DNA of 64,000 nucleotides from Thalassobaculum sp. OXR-137 (GTDB lineage Bacteria; Pseudomonadota; Alphaproteobacteria; Thalassobaculales; Thalassobaculaceae): the NCBI RefSeq assembly GCF_034377285.1, contig NZ_CP139715.1:248001-312000 (forward strand). The letters are read 5' to 3'. The position numbers and the translations under genes are program-made. Under the pieces are notes generated by a model. The model had not been told where the DNA came from, searched no databases, and was given only the letters and a program-made list of their open reading frames with translations. Positions 40,412 through 49,188 of this stretch are shown one piece after another (position 1 is the first letter of the stretch; the number at the start of each line of letters is the position of its first letter).

Positions 40412-41110
40412 ATGTCCGGGACATTGCTCATGGCGGCTCGTCCGAGCTCACAGGCTGCATTGACCGAATCGACCTCCCAGAACGTCGCGGAGATCGGTGA
40501 GGTCATGGGCGATCTCGTCGACGAGCCGTTGGAGCACGAGGCCGGCGCCGAGGCCCCGCCCGCGGCCCTGCTCGCCCGTCCCCTGGTGCTGGTCGGGCTG
40601 ATGGGCGCCGGCAAGAGCAGCATCGGACGCCGTCTGGCCCACCGCTTCGGCGTCGCCTTCGCCGATGCCGACACCGAGATCGAGAAGGCGGCCGGCCGGA
40701 CGATCCCCGAGATCTTCGAGGCGTTCGGCGAGGAGGAGTTCCGCAACGGAGAGCGGCGGGTGATCCGCCGCCTGATCGAAAGCGGCGGCCCGCGCGTCCT
40801 GGCGACCGGCGGCGGCGCCTTCATGGCCGACGACACCCGCGCCCTGATCAAGGCGGAGGCCACCTCGCTCTGGCTGAAGGCGGATTTCGAGACCCTGTTC
40901 GAGCGGGTCTCCAAGCGGTCGAACCGGCCGCTGCTGAAGACCGCCGATCCCAAGGCGACCCTGCGCGACCTGATGCAGAAGCGCTATCCCATCTATGGCG
41001 AGGCCGATCTCGTCGTGGAAACCCAGCGCGTTCCGATTGAGGAGACGGTCGATAAGGTCTATCACGCCGTCCTCGACCACCTGGCGCGTGAGGCCACGCC
41101 CTACCCATGA
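40412..41110 (+). CDS. aroK: Shikimate kinase
   Basis: A shikimate kinase that phosphorylates shikimate in aromatic amino acid synthesis. The P-loop GLMGAGKSSIGRRLA is followed by ADADTEIEKAAGRTIPEIFEAFGEEEFRNGE, the substrate-binding block, and LATGGGAFM. A 50-60 residue N-terminal extension (from the ATG at 40412) precedes the core; alternative starts exist at 40385 (GTG) and 40505 (ATG), so the exact N-terminus is open. It is followed by aroB with ten bases between them. Confidence 0.92.
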   Translation: MSGTLLMAARPSSQAALTESTSQNVAEIGEVMGDLVDEPLEHEAGAEAPPAALLARPLVLVGLMGAGKSSIGRRLAHRFGVAFADADTEIEKAAGRTIPEIFEAFGEEEFRNGERRVIRRLIESGGPRVLATGGGAFMADDTRALIKAEATSLWLKADFETLFERVSKRSNRPLLKTADPKATLRDLMQKRYPIYGEADLVVETQRVPIEETVDKVYHAVLDHLAREATPYP

Positions 41111-41120
41111 TGGACGACGC

Positions 41121-42263
41121 ATGACCCAGACCGCATCGAGCGACATCGAAACCGTGGAGGTCGATCTCGCGGACCGGCGGTACGACATCCGTGTCGGCGC
41201 CGGCCTGATCGCCGCGGCCGACCGCGAACTGTCAGATCTGATCGACGGCCGCCACCTCGTCATCATCGCCGACGAAGGGCTGACCGGCCCGCATCTCGGC
41301 GCGCTGGAAGCGGCGCTGCGCGGCTCCACCGCGCGCCGGGTCGACACCCTGACCACCCCGGCCGGCGAGTCCGGCAAGACCTTCGCCCGCTACCAGGACC
41401 TGTGCGAGCGCGCCCTGGCGCTGGGCATCGACCGGCGCACGCTGATCGTCGCCTTCGGCGGCGGCGTCGTCGGCGACCTCGCCGGGTTCGTGGCGGCCAG
41501 CCTGCTGCGCGGCCTCGACTTCATCCAGATCCCGACCACCCTGCTGGCCCAGGTGGACAGCTCGGTCGGCGGCAAGACCGGCATCAACACCGCCCACGGC
41601 AAGAACCTTGTCGGCGCCTTCCACCAGCCGCGCCGGGTGCTGATCGACACCGCCGTCCTCGACACCCTGCCGGAGCGCGAACTGCTGGCCGGCTATGCCG
41701 AGGTGGCGAAATACGGCGCGCTCGGCGACCGCGGCTTCTTCGAGTGGCTGGAACAGCACGGCAAGGCGGTCGTCGCCGGCGATCCGGCGGCCCGGCGCAA
41801 GGCCATCGTCGCCTCCTGCCGGGCCAAGGCCGAGGTCGTGGCCGGCGACGAGCGCGAACAGGCCGGCGGCCGGCGCGCCCTGCTCAATCTGGGTCATACC
41901 TTCGGCCACGCCCTGGAAGCCATGGCCGGCTATGACGGCTCGCTGCTGCACGGCGAGGCGGTGGCGGTCGGCATGGTGCTGGCGGCGCGGCTGTCCGTAC
42001 AGATCGGCGCCTGCACCGGCCAGGACGCCGAGCGGCTGACCAAGCATCTGGCGGCGGTCGGCCTGCGCACCGAGCTGGACCAGGTCGATCCCCACCGCAC
42101 CTGGAGCGCGGACGAGCTGCTGGCGCACATGACCAAGGACAAGAAGGCGCGCGACGGCCGCATCGTCTTCGTGCTGCTGGACGCGCTCGGCGAGGCCCGG
42201 GTGCGCGACGATGTCGACCCGGCGCAGGCCCGCGCCCTTCTCACCCGGCAGAAGGCGGCCTGA
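41121..42263 (+). CDS. aroB: 3-dehydroquinate synthase
   Basis: A 380-residue NAD- and zinc-dependent enzyme that cyclises DAHP to 3-dehydroquinate. Visible are IVAFGGGVVGDLAGFVAASLLRG (NAD site), TTLLAQVDSSVGGKTGIN, the metal-ligand region ELLAGYAEVAKYGAL, and LNLGHTFGHALEA with HGEAVAVGM. The length is normal. It stands between aroK and the CorC-like gene in a co-directional group. Confidence 0.97.
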   Translation: MTQTASSDIETVEVDLADRRYDIRVGAGLIAAADRELSDLIDGRHLVIIADEGLTGPHLGALEAALRGSTARRVDTLTTPAGESGKTFARYQDLCERALALGIDRRTLIVAFGGGVVGDLAGFVAASLLRGLDFIQIPTTLLAQVDSSVGGKTGINTAHGKNLVGAFHQPRRVLIDTAVLDTLPERELLAGYAEVAKYGALGDRGFFEWLEQHGKAVVAGDPAARRKAIVASCRAKAEVVAGDEREQAGGRRALLNLGHTFGHALEAMAGYDGSLLHGEAVAVGMVLAARLSVQIGACTGQDAERLTKHLAAVGLRTELDQVDPHRTWSADELLAHMTKDKKARDGRIVFVLLDALGEARVRDDVDPAQARALLTRQKAA

Positions 42264-42270
42264 GCCGGCA

Positions 42271-43578
42271 ATGGACTTCCTCACGACGATCGAGATCGAT
42301 GTCGAGACGGCGATCACCCTTGGGGTGATCTTCTTCCTGATTCTGATGTCCGGCTTCTTCTCCGGCTCGGAGACCGCGCTGACCGCCGCCAGCAAGGCGC
42401 GGCTGAGCCAGCTCGCCCGCAAGGGCAGCACCCGGGCGGCCACGGTGGTCGAGCTGAAGGAGAAGAGCGACAGCCTGATCGGGGCCATCCTGATCGGCAA
42501 CAACATCGCCAACATCCTGGCCTCCGCCCTGGCCACCAGCGCCATGATCGCGCTGATGGGGGAGAACGGCGTGGCCATCGCCACCGTCGTCATGACCGTG
42601 CTGGTGGTAATCTTCGCCGAGGTGCTGCCGAAGACCTACGCCATCAACAACCCGGACAAGATGGCCCTGGTGGTCGGTCCGCTGATCCGCGCCCTGGTCT
42701 TCGTCCTCACCCCCTTCACCTGGGCGACCCGGGTGATCGTCGGCGCCACCCTGAAACTGTTCGGGGTCTCCGTCGCCGCCGGTCTCGGCCATGACGAGCG
42801 CGAGGAGGAACTGCGCGGGCTGATCGAGATGCACGCGGATGGCGGCCAGGAGGTCGAGCACGAGCGCGCCATGCTGCGCTCCATCCTCGACCTGGCCGAT
42901 GTGGAGGTCGAGGAGATCATGACCCACCGGGGCTCGGTGCGGATGATCGATGCCGACGCCCCGATCGACGAGCTGCTGGCCCAGGTGCTGGAAAGCCCGT
43001 TCACCCGCCTGCCGCTGTACCGCGAGGACCAGGACAACATCGTCGGCGTGCTGCACGTCAAGGCGCTGCTGCGGGCGATCCGCGCGGCCAAGGGGATGAC
43101 GCCGGAAGCCTTCGACGTCATGGCGATCGCGGCGGAACCCTGGTTCATCCCGGACACCACCACCCTGCTCGACCAGCTCCAGGCGTTCCGCGAGCGGCGC
43201 GAGCATTTCGCCGTGGTGGTCGACGAGTACGGCAGCTTCATGGGCGTGGTGACCCTGGAGGACATCCTGGAGGAGATCGTCGGCGACATCCTGGACGAGC
43301 ACGACGTGGCCGTCTCCGGCGTCCGGCCGCAGCCCGACGGGTCCTTCGTGGTCGAGGGATCGGTGACGATCCGCGACCTGAACCGCGAGTTCGAGTGGAA
43401 CCTGCCGGACGAAGAGGCCTCCACCATCGCCGGGCTCGTGCTATACGAGGCCCGGAAGATCCCCGAGGTCGGGCAGGAATTCTCCTTCCACGGCTTCCGC
43501 TTCCGGATCCTGCGCCGGCACCGCAACCAGATGACGCTGCTGCGCATGACCCCGATCACCCAGCCGGCCAGTTCCTGA
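42271..43578 (+). CDS. HlyC/CorC (CNNM/DUF21) transporter-like membrane protein
   Basis: A 435-residue protein with an N-terminal DUF21/CNNM membrane domain (LGVIFFLILMSGFFSGSETALTAA, LIGAILIGNNIANILASALATSAM). Two CBS domains (about 210-330) follow: IMTHRGSVRMIDADAPIDELLAQVLESPFTRLP and AEPWFIPDTTTLLDQLQAFRERREHFAVVVDEYG. The C-terminal CorC/HlyC domain has FVVEGSVTIRDLNREFEWNLPDEEASTIAGLVL. It is thought to act in magnesium or cobalt movement or sensing; the name hemolysin is historical. It follows aroB by seven bases. Confidence 0.92.
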   Translation: MDFLTTIEIDVETAITLGVIFFLILMSGFFSGSETALTAASKARLSQLARKGSTRAATVVELKEKSDSLIGAILIGNNIANILASALATSAMIALMGENGVAIATVVMTVLVVIFAEVLPKTYAINNPDKMALVVGPLIRALVFVLTPFTWATRVIVGATLKLFGVSVAAGLGHDEREEELRGLIEMHADGGQEVEHERAMLRSILDLADVEVEEIMTHRGSVRMIDADAPIDELLAQVLESPFTRLPLYREDQDNIVGVLHVKALLRAIRAAKGMTPEAFDVMAIAAEPWFIPDTTTLLDQLQAFRERREHFAVVVDEYGSFMGVVTLEDILEEIVGDILDEHDVAVSGVRPQPDGSFVVEGSVTIRDLNREFEWNLPDEEASTIAGLVLYEARKIPEVGQEFSFHGFRFRILRRHRNQMTLLRMTPITQPASS

Positions 43579-43635
43579 CGGCCGGCCCGGCGCTCCGTCT
43601 GCTGCCCCGCCCTTCCGCCAACACGAGAGACATCC

Positions 43636-44232
43636 ATGCCGCTGAGCCCTCCCGTAGAGCGTGAACCCGTCCATGACCGCACCATCGTCTGCAAGGGCTG
43701 GCGGCGCAGCGACGGAATGTGGGACATCGAAGGCCATCTGGTCGACACCAAGAGCTACGCCTTCCCCAACGAGTTCCGCGGCACCGTGGAGCCGGGCCAG
43801 GCGATCCACGACATGTGGCTGCGCCTGACCATCGACGCGGACATGACGGTTCACGGCGCCGAGGCCTCGACCGACGCCAGCCCGTTCCCGATCTGCCCGT
43901 CGATCACGCCGAACTTCAAGCGGCTGGAGGGCCTGTCCATCGGCGCCGGCTGGCGCAAGCAGGTGCGCGAGCGTCTGGGCGGCGTGGAGGGCTGCACCCA
44001 TCTGGTCGAACTGCTCGGCCCGCTGGCGACGGTGGCCTACCAGACGATCTTCGGCGAGAAGTCCCGCATGCAGCGCGAGGCGGAGGAGCGGGGCGAGGCG
44101 CCGAAGAAGACCGAGGGCTCCAGCCGGCCCCCGCGCCTGCTCAACACGTGCCACGCGTTTTCCGACACCGGCCCGGTGGTCGAGAAAATGTGGCCGCAAT
44201 GGCACCGGCCGAACGCGGAGGCGGGGGAGTAG
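43636..44232 (+). CDS. DUF2889 domain protein
   Basis: A 198-residue protein matching DUF2889. It has an N-terminal RTIVCKGWRRSDGMWDIEGHLVDTKSYAF, a middle AIHDMWLRLTIDADMTVHGAEA, and GCTHLVELLGPLATVAYQTIFGE, where the Cys-His and following His/Glu residues could bind a metal. The fold and function are unknown to me. It is soluble, with no signal peptide. It lies downstream of the CorC-like gene and may be co-transcribed with it. Confidence 0.75.
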   Translation: MPLSPPVEREPVHDRTIVCKGWRRSDGMWDIEGHLVDTKSYAFPNEFRGTVEPGQAIHDMWLRLTIDADMTVHGAEASTDASPFPICPSITPNFKRLEGLSIGAGWRKQVRERLGGVEGCTHLVELLGPLATVAYQTIFGEKSRMQREAEERGEAPKKTEGSSRPPRLLNTCHAFSDTGPVVEKMWPQWHRPNAEAGE

Positions 44233-44357
44233 GGCGCGCGCCCATCCCGTCGTCCTGTCCCGAATTTAATCCAGGATTATTTTGCGATCATGCCTCGAAG
44301 TTCCGAACAATTTTTCTCCGAGATTAGCGATAGATAGCCCCCATATTTCCAATACCT

Positions 44358-44978
44358 TCAAGATATTGAGTTTCTACTCTCCGATTTTGGTTTAATATTT
44401 TCTCCCGTCAAAATGAAAAACCACACATAGATATTATAAATTATATATAATACGAAAAATACGAGATATACACTCGAAAACCCTATATATCTCAGGTCTT
44501 CATACTCAACTACTTTGATCCAATATTTGACATTGAATATTGAACTTATGTACAATATCGCGCAAAAAATTCCTAGAACTCCTAGTTTTTTATAAACTTT
44601 GAAATTTTTATTTATTTGACGTGTTTTTATTTTTTTGAAATGTTCATTTTTTCTAAATTTATGAAGAACTGCCAAATATACTACAAACAACACCAAAACG
44701 AATAGAGCTGCTATATCTGACACGGCTTTTGTTGACAGAACTTGATACAACTCTTCTTTATTTTCAAAGCTCTTATATCTCCACATTTCAATTGATTTTT
44801 CTCCAATGAAAAAATTACCGAAATGACTAATATTTTTATAAGCAATGTCCCCATTTAAATAAAATAATAATTCAAACACCAAATTTAATGACAATAAATA
44901 CAATGCAGATATGATGACATCCCATCCTGGCCTTAGACTATTCGCCATCAGAAATAAAAACAAAGACAAGAAATCCAT
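44358..44978 (-). CDS. AT-rich hypothetical four-TM membrane protein
   Basis: A 206-residue protein with no family I recognise. It has about four membrane segments: IISALYLLSLNLVFELLFYL, AALFVLVLFVVYLAVLH, LGVLGIFCAILYISSIFN, and VYLVFFVLYIIYNIYVWFFI. Basic loops lie between (KFRKNEHFKKIKTRQINK). Base composition is unlike the rest: in 44401-44460 only 14 of 60 bases are G or C, against roughly two thirds in the flanks. Translation from the ATG at 44978 has GGGAG four bases upstream. It starts inside the 3' end of the next-upstream small gene. Confidence 0.7.
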   Translation of the reverse strand: MDFLSLFLFLMANSLRPGWDVIISALYLLSLNLVFELLFYLNGDIAYKNISHFGNFFIGEKSIEMWRYKSFENKEELYQVLSTKAVSDIAALFVLVLFVVYLAVLHKFRKNEHFKKIKTRQINKNFKVYKKLGVLGIFCAILYISSIFNVKYWIKVVEYEDLRYIGFSSVYLVFFVLYIIYNIYVWFFILTGENIKPKSESRNSIS

Positions 44979-45109
44979 ACAACTCCCAAAATTATTTGTG
45001 CGCGTGCGTCTGATGTGCCGAAGAACGCAATTGACGAGCCCACTGCAGTCACTCCTGCCAATATAAGAACGACAGGGCGCACCAAAAAACTCATCGCTCC
45101 CTTTGACAT
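44948..45109 (-). CDS. Small hydrophobic protein, 53 residues, overlapping the AT-rich gene
   Basis: The protein begins MSKGAMSFLVRPVVLILAGV and continues TAVGSSIAFFGTSDARAQII, ending in FYF. It has two hydrophobic stretches and no known family. Its last ten codons overlap the start of the four-TM gene in a different frame, which suggests translational coupling. The start may be at 45109 or at the second Met, 45094. It runs from GC-rich sequence into the AT-rich island, so the island may have captured a pre-existing start. Confidence 0.45.
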   Translation of the reverse strand: MSKGAMSFLVRPVVLILAGVTAVGSSIAFFGTSDARAQIILGVVWISCLCFYF

Positions 45110-45203
45110 GTAGCGCAGCACCTGCTTCGTCGCTCGCCCGTCCGGATATTCCGCATCGTCCCCAGGCAGAGACCGGATGACCGGGCTTTTCTCTCTCTTC
45201 GCG

Positions 45204-45315
45204 CACTCCCCGGCCTTGTGCCGGGGCAATCCGTGTAGCGGGCTCGACCGTTGGGAGGTCGATTTCACCGCCCATGCAGATTCCCGGCCTCGCCCCGGCA
45301 CAAGGCCGGGGAGTG
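45204..45315. repeat. Inverted repeat, intergenic (copy 7)
   Basis: Perfect 23-base arms (45204-45226 and 45293-45315), of the CACTCCCCGGCCTTGTG type, surround 66 bases. The 3' arm, CCCCGGCACAAGGCCGGGGA, occurs again in copy 10. The element lies at the upstream border of the AT-rich island. Confidence 0.85.
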
Positions 45316-45362
45316 GATGATACTTATGTGCTTTTCTTCATTCCAGATGCCGCACGGGAGCG

Positions 45363-46175
45363 TCAACGCCCCACGAAGCTCGGCTTCTCCTTGGCCAGGA
45401 ACGCCTTGTAGCCGCGCTGGAAATCCTCGGTGTCGAAGGCGTCGTAGCCCTCGTCGATCTCCGCGTCGCTCAGCGGCGCCGGGTCGGTGAGGCGGTAGAC
45501 GAATTTCTTGTGCCAGCGCGCGGTCAGCGGCGCGCCCTCGGCGATCTTCGCCGCCCATTCATAGGCCGCGGCCTCGACCTCGGCATCCGGCACCACCTTG
45601 TTGACGATGCCGTAATGGAAGGCCTTCTCCGCGTTCAGCAGGTCGCCCACCAGCAGGATCTCCAGCATCGCGGTGGCGCCGTATTTCTTCACCTGGAACT
45701 CGAGCTCCTCCGGCGATTCCACCAGGCCCAGCCGCTTCACCGGCACGCCGAACCGGCTGCTCTCGCCGCAGATCCGCAGGTCGCACAGGGCCGCGAGCCC
45801 GAAGCCGCCGCCGACGCACAGCCCCTCGATCAGGGCGATGGTCGGGTGGCGACAGGACACCACCGCATGGCCGGACGGGTTGGAGGTCTTCGCGTAGTCG
45901 ATGGCCGCCTTCTTGTCCTTGCGCACGCTCTCGAACTCAGAGATGTCGGCCCCGGCGGAGAACGCCTTGCCGCCCGCCCCGCGGATCACCACGCAGCGCA
46001 GCTCCGCGTCCGCGTCCAGCGCGGTGAAGACCTTGCCCAGCGCGCCGAAGACCTCGAGGTTCATGGCATTGTGCTTGGCCGCCCGGTTGATCGTCACCGT
46101 GGCGATACGGTCCTCCACATGGACGAGCACGTCGTCGGTGCCGCTCAATTCGCTCGTCCCTTTGACCTCACTCAT
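45363..46175 (-). CDS. Enoyl-CoA hydratase/isomerase family protein
   Basis: A 270-residue crotonase-fold protein. The oxyanion-hole blocks are GGKAFSAGADISEF and LIEGLCVGGGFGLAALCDLRICGESS. In the second active-site region FGVPVKRLGLVESPEEL stands where crotonases keep a Glu around GLIP..G; here Glu follows in LVESPEEL, so hydration is possible but the exact reaction is open. It acts on acyl-CoA in the cytoplasm. The ATG overlaps the stop of the upstream CoA-transferase gene by four bases, so this is a two-gene operon. The CoA-ester made by the transferase is the likely substrate. Confidence 0.88.
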   Translation of the reverse strand: MSEVKGTSELSGTDDVLVHVEDRIATVTINRAAKHNAMNLEVFGALGKVFTALDADAELRCVVIRGAGGKAFSAGADISEFESVRKDKKAAIDYAKTSNPSGHAVVSCRHPTIALIEGLCVGGGFGLAALCDLRICGESSRFGVPVKRLGLVESPEELEFQVKKYGATAMLEILLVGDLLNAEKAFHYGIVNKVVPDAEVEAAAYEWAAKIAEGAPLTARWHKKFVYRLTDPAPLSDAEIDEGYDAFDTEDFQRGYKAFLAKEKPSFVGR

Positions 46176-47410
46176 TCGGCAGCCTCCTGGTTGGGCAACG
46201 TGCCGAGCAGGACGGCGCCCGTCTCGGCCAATCTGGCGATCTCCTCGGCGCCGTATCCGAGCTCCTCGAGCACGCCTTCGGTATGCTGACCGAACAGCGG
46301 CGACGGCGTGGCCACCTTGCCCGGCGTGGTCTCGAACTTGATCGGCAGGCCGATGGTCTGGACAGTGCCGGCGACCGGATGCTCGGTGGTCGGCACCATC
46401 TCGCGGGCGATGGTCTGCGGGTCCCGGTGCATCTCCAGCACGTCGAAGATCGGCCCGGCGGGAATCCCCCGCGTCTCGAACTCGGCGAGCCAGGCGTCGC
46501 TGGTCCTGGTCTCGAACCGCGCGTTCAGCTCCGCCTCGAGATCCTTCAGGTTGGCCATGCGGTCGCCGTTGGTCTTGAACCGCGGGTCGTCGGCGAGCTG
46601 CGGCGCGCCGATCATGTCCAGCATGCCGGTCCAGAACGTCCCGGTATTGGCGGCGATGTTGATATAGCCGTCGGCGGTCTTCACCGCCTGATAGGGCGCG
46701 TTCAGCGGATGGGCCGAGCCCATGGCCCGAGGCGCCACGCCGGTGGCGAAGGCGATGGCCGACTGCCAATAGGTGTGGGTGATCCCGGCCTCCATCAGCG
46801 AGGTGTCGAGCCGCTGGCCCTCGCCGGTCTTCAGCCGGTGGGAATAGGCGGCGCAGACGCCGAGCGCCAGCAGCAGGCCGGCGGTGATGTCGCAGATCGG
46901 GGCCCCGACCTTCACCGGCGGGCCGTCCGGCCGCTCGCCGGTGATGCTCATCAGCCCGCTCATGCCCTGGGCGACGAGGTCGAAGCCGCCGCGCCTGGCA
47001 TAGGGGCCGGTGCGCCCGAAGCCGGAGATGGAGGCATAGATCAGGCCGGGGTTGATCGCCTTCAGATCCTCGTAGCCGAGGCCGAGCCGTTCGAGCACGC
47101 CGGGGCGGAAGTTCTCGGTCAGCACGTCGGCCTTGGCGACGAGCTTGCGCAGGATCTCCGCCCCCTCCTCGGTCTTCAGGTCGATGACCACGCCGCGCTT
47201 GTTGCGGTTCATCATCATGAAGGCGGCGGCCTCGCCGTTGATCTCCGGCGGCAGATTCCGGCGGGTGTCGTCGCCGCCCTTGATCTTCTCCACCTTGATC
47301 ACGTCGGCGCCCATATCGGCGAGCATCAGCCCGCAGGTGGGCCCGGCCATGTGGTGGCAGAGCTCGATCACCGTCATGCCCTGGAGCGGGCCGAACCCCC
47401 GGTTCGCCAT
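46172..47410 (-). CDS. CaiB/BaiF family CoA-transferase
   Basis: A 412-residue class III CoA-transferase with VIELCHHMAGPTCGLMLADMGADVIKVEKI at the N-terminus and Asp174 in APICDITAGLLLALG as catalytic aspartate. It is coupled to the downstream enoyl-CoA hydratase by an ATGA overlap. Together they suggest activation of an unsaturated or hydroxylated acid (for example carnitine- or mesaconate-like compounds) followed by hydration or dehydration. The GntR regulator encoded 286 bases upstream on the same strand could control it. Confidence 0.88.
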   Translation of the reverse strand: MANRGFGPLQGMTVIELCHHMAGPTCGLMLADMGADVIKVEKIKGGDDTRRNLPPEINGEAAAFMMMNRNKRGVVIDLKTEEGAEILRKLVAKADVLTENFRPGVLERLGLGYEDLKAINPGLIYASISGFGRTGPYARRGGFDLVAQGMSGLMSITGERPDGPPVKVGAPICDITAGLLLALGVCAAYSHRLKTGEGQRLDTSLMEAGITHTYWQSAIAFATGVAPRAMGSAHPLNAPYQAVKTADGYINIAANTGTFWTGMLDMIGAPQLADDPRFKTNGDRMANLKDLEAELNARFETRTSDAWLAEFETRGIPAGPIFDVLEMHRDPQTIAREMVPTTEHPVAGTVQTIGLPIKFETTPGKVATPSPLFGQHTEGVLEELGYGAEEIARLAETGAVLLGTLPNQEAAE

Positions 47411-47558
47411 TCGATCCTCCCGGTTATCGTGTCTTGTTCTTGGTTAAGGGCATTTCCCCATGCGGGCGCGCGGGGGTCAAGGTGGGGAGCGTTCAGACCA
47501 CACTCCTCTTCGCTCTCACTCCCCTCACACACTGTCCCGTCACACACTGACCCCTCTC

Positions 47559-47669
47559 CCCCACTCCCCGGATTTATTCCGGGGCGGGGCCCAGGCCCGC
47601 GTGTCAGAGGAAGCCTTCAAGCTTCGACGGATCCCAAGCCTCACCCCGGAATAAATCCGGGGAGTGGGG
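47559..47669. repeat. Inverted repeat, intergenic (copy 8)
   Basis: Perfect 26-base arms (47559-47584 and 47644-47669), containing ACTCCCCGGATTTATTCCGG, surround about 59 bases. The 3' arm ends just before the GntR gene's 3' end. It lies between two minus-strand genes and so could terminate the GntR transcript. Confidence 0.9.
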
Positions 47670-47696
47670 AGAGAGAACGACGGAGGAGAAGGCGGG

Positions 47697-48371
47697 CTAT
47701 CGGCCGGCCGTCAGCGCCTTCAGGATCTCCGCCGTCGAGCCTTCGATGTGCCGCGCCATGACCCGACCCACGGCGGCCCCGTCCCCGGCCAGCACCAGGT
47801 CCAGGATCTCGCCGTGCTCGTCGTTCGACAGCGCGGCATGGCCGGTCATCCGCCACATCAGCCGCAGATAGCGCTCGAACCGCGCCCGCAGGCCCGTCAC
47901 CAGGTCCAGGGTGATCGGCCGGCCGGCGGCGGCGTAGAGCGCGTCGTGAAACGCCGCGTTGGCGACCATCAACGCCGCCGGCGTCGACGCCTGCCCCATC
48001 GCCTCGATCGCCGCCCGTGCTGCCGCCGCGTCGACATTGGTGGCGTTCTCGGCGGCGCGGACCGCCAGCCCCGGCTCCAGGGACAGCCGCAGCGCCCCGA
48101 TCTCCTCCGCCTCCGCCGCCGAGAGCCCGGCGACCCGCACCCCCCGGTTGGCCACGGCCACGACCAGCCCCTCCGCCTCCAGGCGACGGAACGCCTCGCG
48201 GATCGGCGCCTGGCTGGTGCCGAAGCGCTGGGCCAGATGCTCCTGGCGCAGCCGCGCGTCGGGCGCCAGGACCCCGTCCAGGATCTCCTCGCGCAGCAAA
48301 GCGGCGACCTCTTCCGGCATCGAACGGCGCAGGGACGCGGGGTGAGGCAAGGGGGTCGACCGGGAACGCAT
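47697..48371 (-). CDS. GntR-family regulator with FCD domain
   Basis: A 224-residue regulator. The winged HTH covers about 20-86 (EEVAALLREEILDGVLAP ... LRQEHLAQRFGTSQAPIREAFRRLEAEGLVV, NRGVRVAGL). The FCD ligand-binding domain follows, with its metal/ligand residues in ANAAFHDALYAAAG and RYLRLMWRMTGHAALSNDEHGEILDLVLAGD. The start ATG at 48371 has AGGATGG upstream; an ATG at 48320 is also in frame. It is divergent from the haloacid dehalogenase gene, with a palindrome between them that it could bind. Targets may include the CoA-transferase/hydratase operon downstream. Confidence 0.88.
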   Translation of the reverse strand: MRSRSTPLPHPASLRRSMPEEVAALLREEILDGVLAPDARLRQEHLAQRFGTSQAPIREAFRRLEAEGLVVAVANRGVRVAGLSAAEAEEIGALRLSLEPGLAVRAAENATNVDAAAARAAIEAMGQASTPAALMVANAAFHDALYAAAGRPITLDLVTGLRARFERYLRLMWRMTGHAALSNDEHGEILDLVLAGDGAAVGRVMARHIEGSTAEILKALTAGR

Positions 48372-48414
48372 GCGCCCATCCTGGTTGTTGACGGCGGCCT
48401 GTCCATGGATCATT

Positions 48415-48431
48415 TTATCGATTATCGATAA
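48415..48431. promoter_or_regulatory. Palindromic operator between GntR gene and dehalogenase
   Basis: TTATCGA, TTA, TCGATAA form a perfect 7-3-7 inverted repeat, in the 74-base gap between the divergent GntR (minus) and HAD (plus) genes. Its position just upstream of the HAD ribosome-binding site TTGGAGAA suits repression of that gene and of the GntR gene itself. Confidence 0.55.
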
Positions 48432-48445
48432 TTTGGAGAAGCGAA

Positions 48446-49165
48446 ATGCGACCGGACGATTTCGACGCGATCACCTTCGACGTCTACGGCACCCTGATCG
48501 ACTGGGAGCCCAGCATTCTGGCGCGGCTGCGGGCCTGTGTGGATAGCCAGGGGGCCGACGGTGCCGGCGTGGCCCCCACCGATGCCGCGCTGATCGACGC
48601 CTTCGACCGGGCCCGGGCGCATTACCAGATGCTGTCGCCGGCCCGGCCCTATCCGCGAATCCTGGAGCTGGCCATCGCCTATGTGGCCGGGGAATGGGGC
48701 GGGCGCGTCGATCCCGACCAGCAGGCCGCCTTCGGCGCCTCGGTCGGCGAGTGGGTCGCCTATGACGACAGCGTCGCCGCCCTGGCCCGGCTGAAGGAGC
48801 GCTTCGTGCTGGGCGCGCTGACCAACATGGACGACGCCTCCTTCGCCCTATCCCGGGCCCGGCTCGGCGAGCCGTTCGAGATCCTCGTCACCGCCGAGCG
48901 CGCCGGCGCCTACAAGCCGTCGCTGCGGCATTTCGTGCTGTCGCTCACCGATCTCGCCGCACGGGGTATCCCGCCGCACCGGGTGCTGCACGTGGCCCAG
49001 AGCCGCCGGGCCGACGTCCGCCCCTGCAACCTGCTGGGCCAGCCGGTGGTGCATATCGATCGCGGCGGCAAGGCGCTCGGCCATACCGGCTTCGGCGCCG
49101 AACTGGCGGTGCCCGACGCCACCTACCCGACCATGGAAGCCTTCGTGGAAGAATTCTTGAATTGA
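48446..49165 (+). CDS. Haloacid dehalogenase type II family protein
   Basis: A 239-residue HAD enzyme. The nucleophile Asp is in ITFDVYGTLIDW, the Thr motif in LGALTNMDDASF, the Lys in AERAGAYKPSLRHF, and the last Asp region in VLHVAQSRRADVRPCNLLG. These are the four L-2-haloacid dehalogenase motifs; the usual HDxxPA block of that family is ADVRPC here, with the Asp kept. It may dehalogenate 2-haloacids or act as a phosphatase. It has its own TTGGAGAAGCG site and lies directly beyond the divergent palindrome. Confidence 0.85.
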   Translation: MRPDDFDAITFDVYGTLIDWEPSILARLRACVDSQGADGAGVAPTDAALIDAFDRARAHYQMLSPARPYPRILELAIAYVAGEWGGRVDPDQQAAFGASVGEWVAYDDSVAALARLKERFVLGALTNMDDASFALSRARLGEPFEILVTAERAGAYKPSLRHFVLSLTDLAARGIPPHRVLHVAQSRRADVRPCNLLGQPVVHIDRGGKALGHTGFGAELAVPDATYPTMEAFVEEFLN

Positions 49166-49188
49166 AACAATAACCTCGCCCTGAGCAG

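Noticed and set aside
41121-42263. Riboswitch or leader before the aroK-aroB genes
   Set aside because: No stable conserved structure or leader peptide could be seen in 40230-40411.
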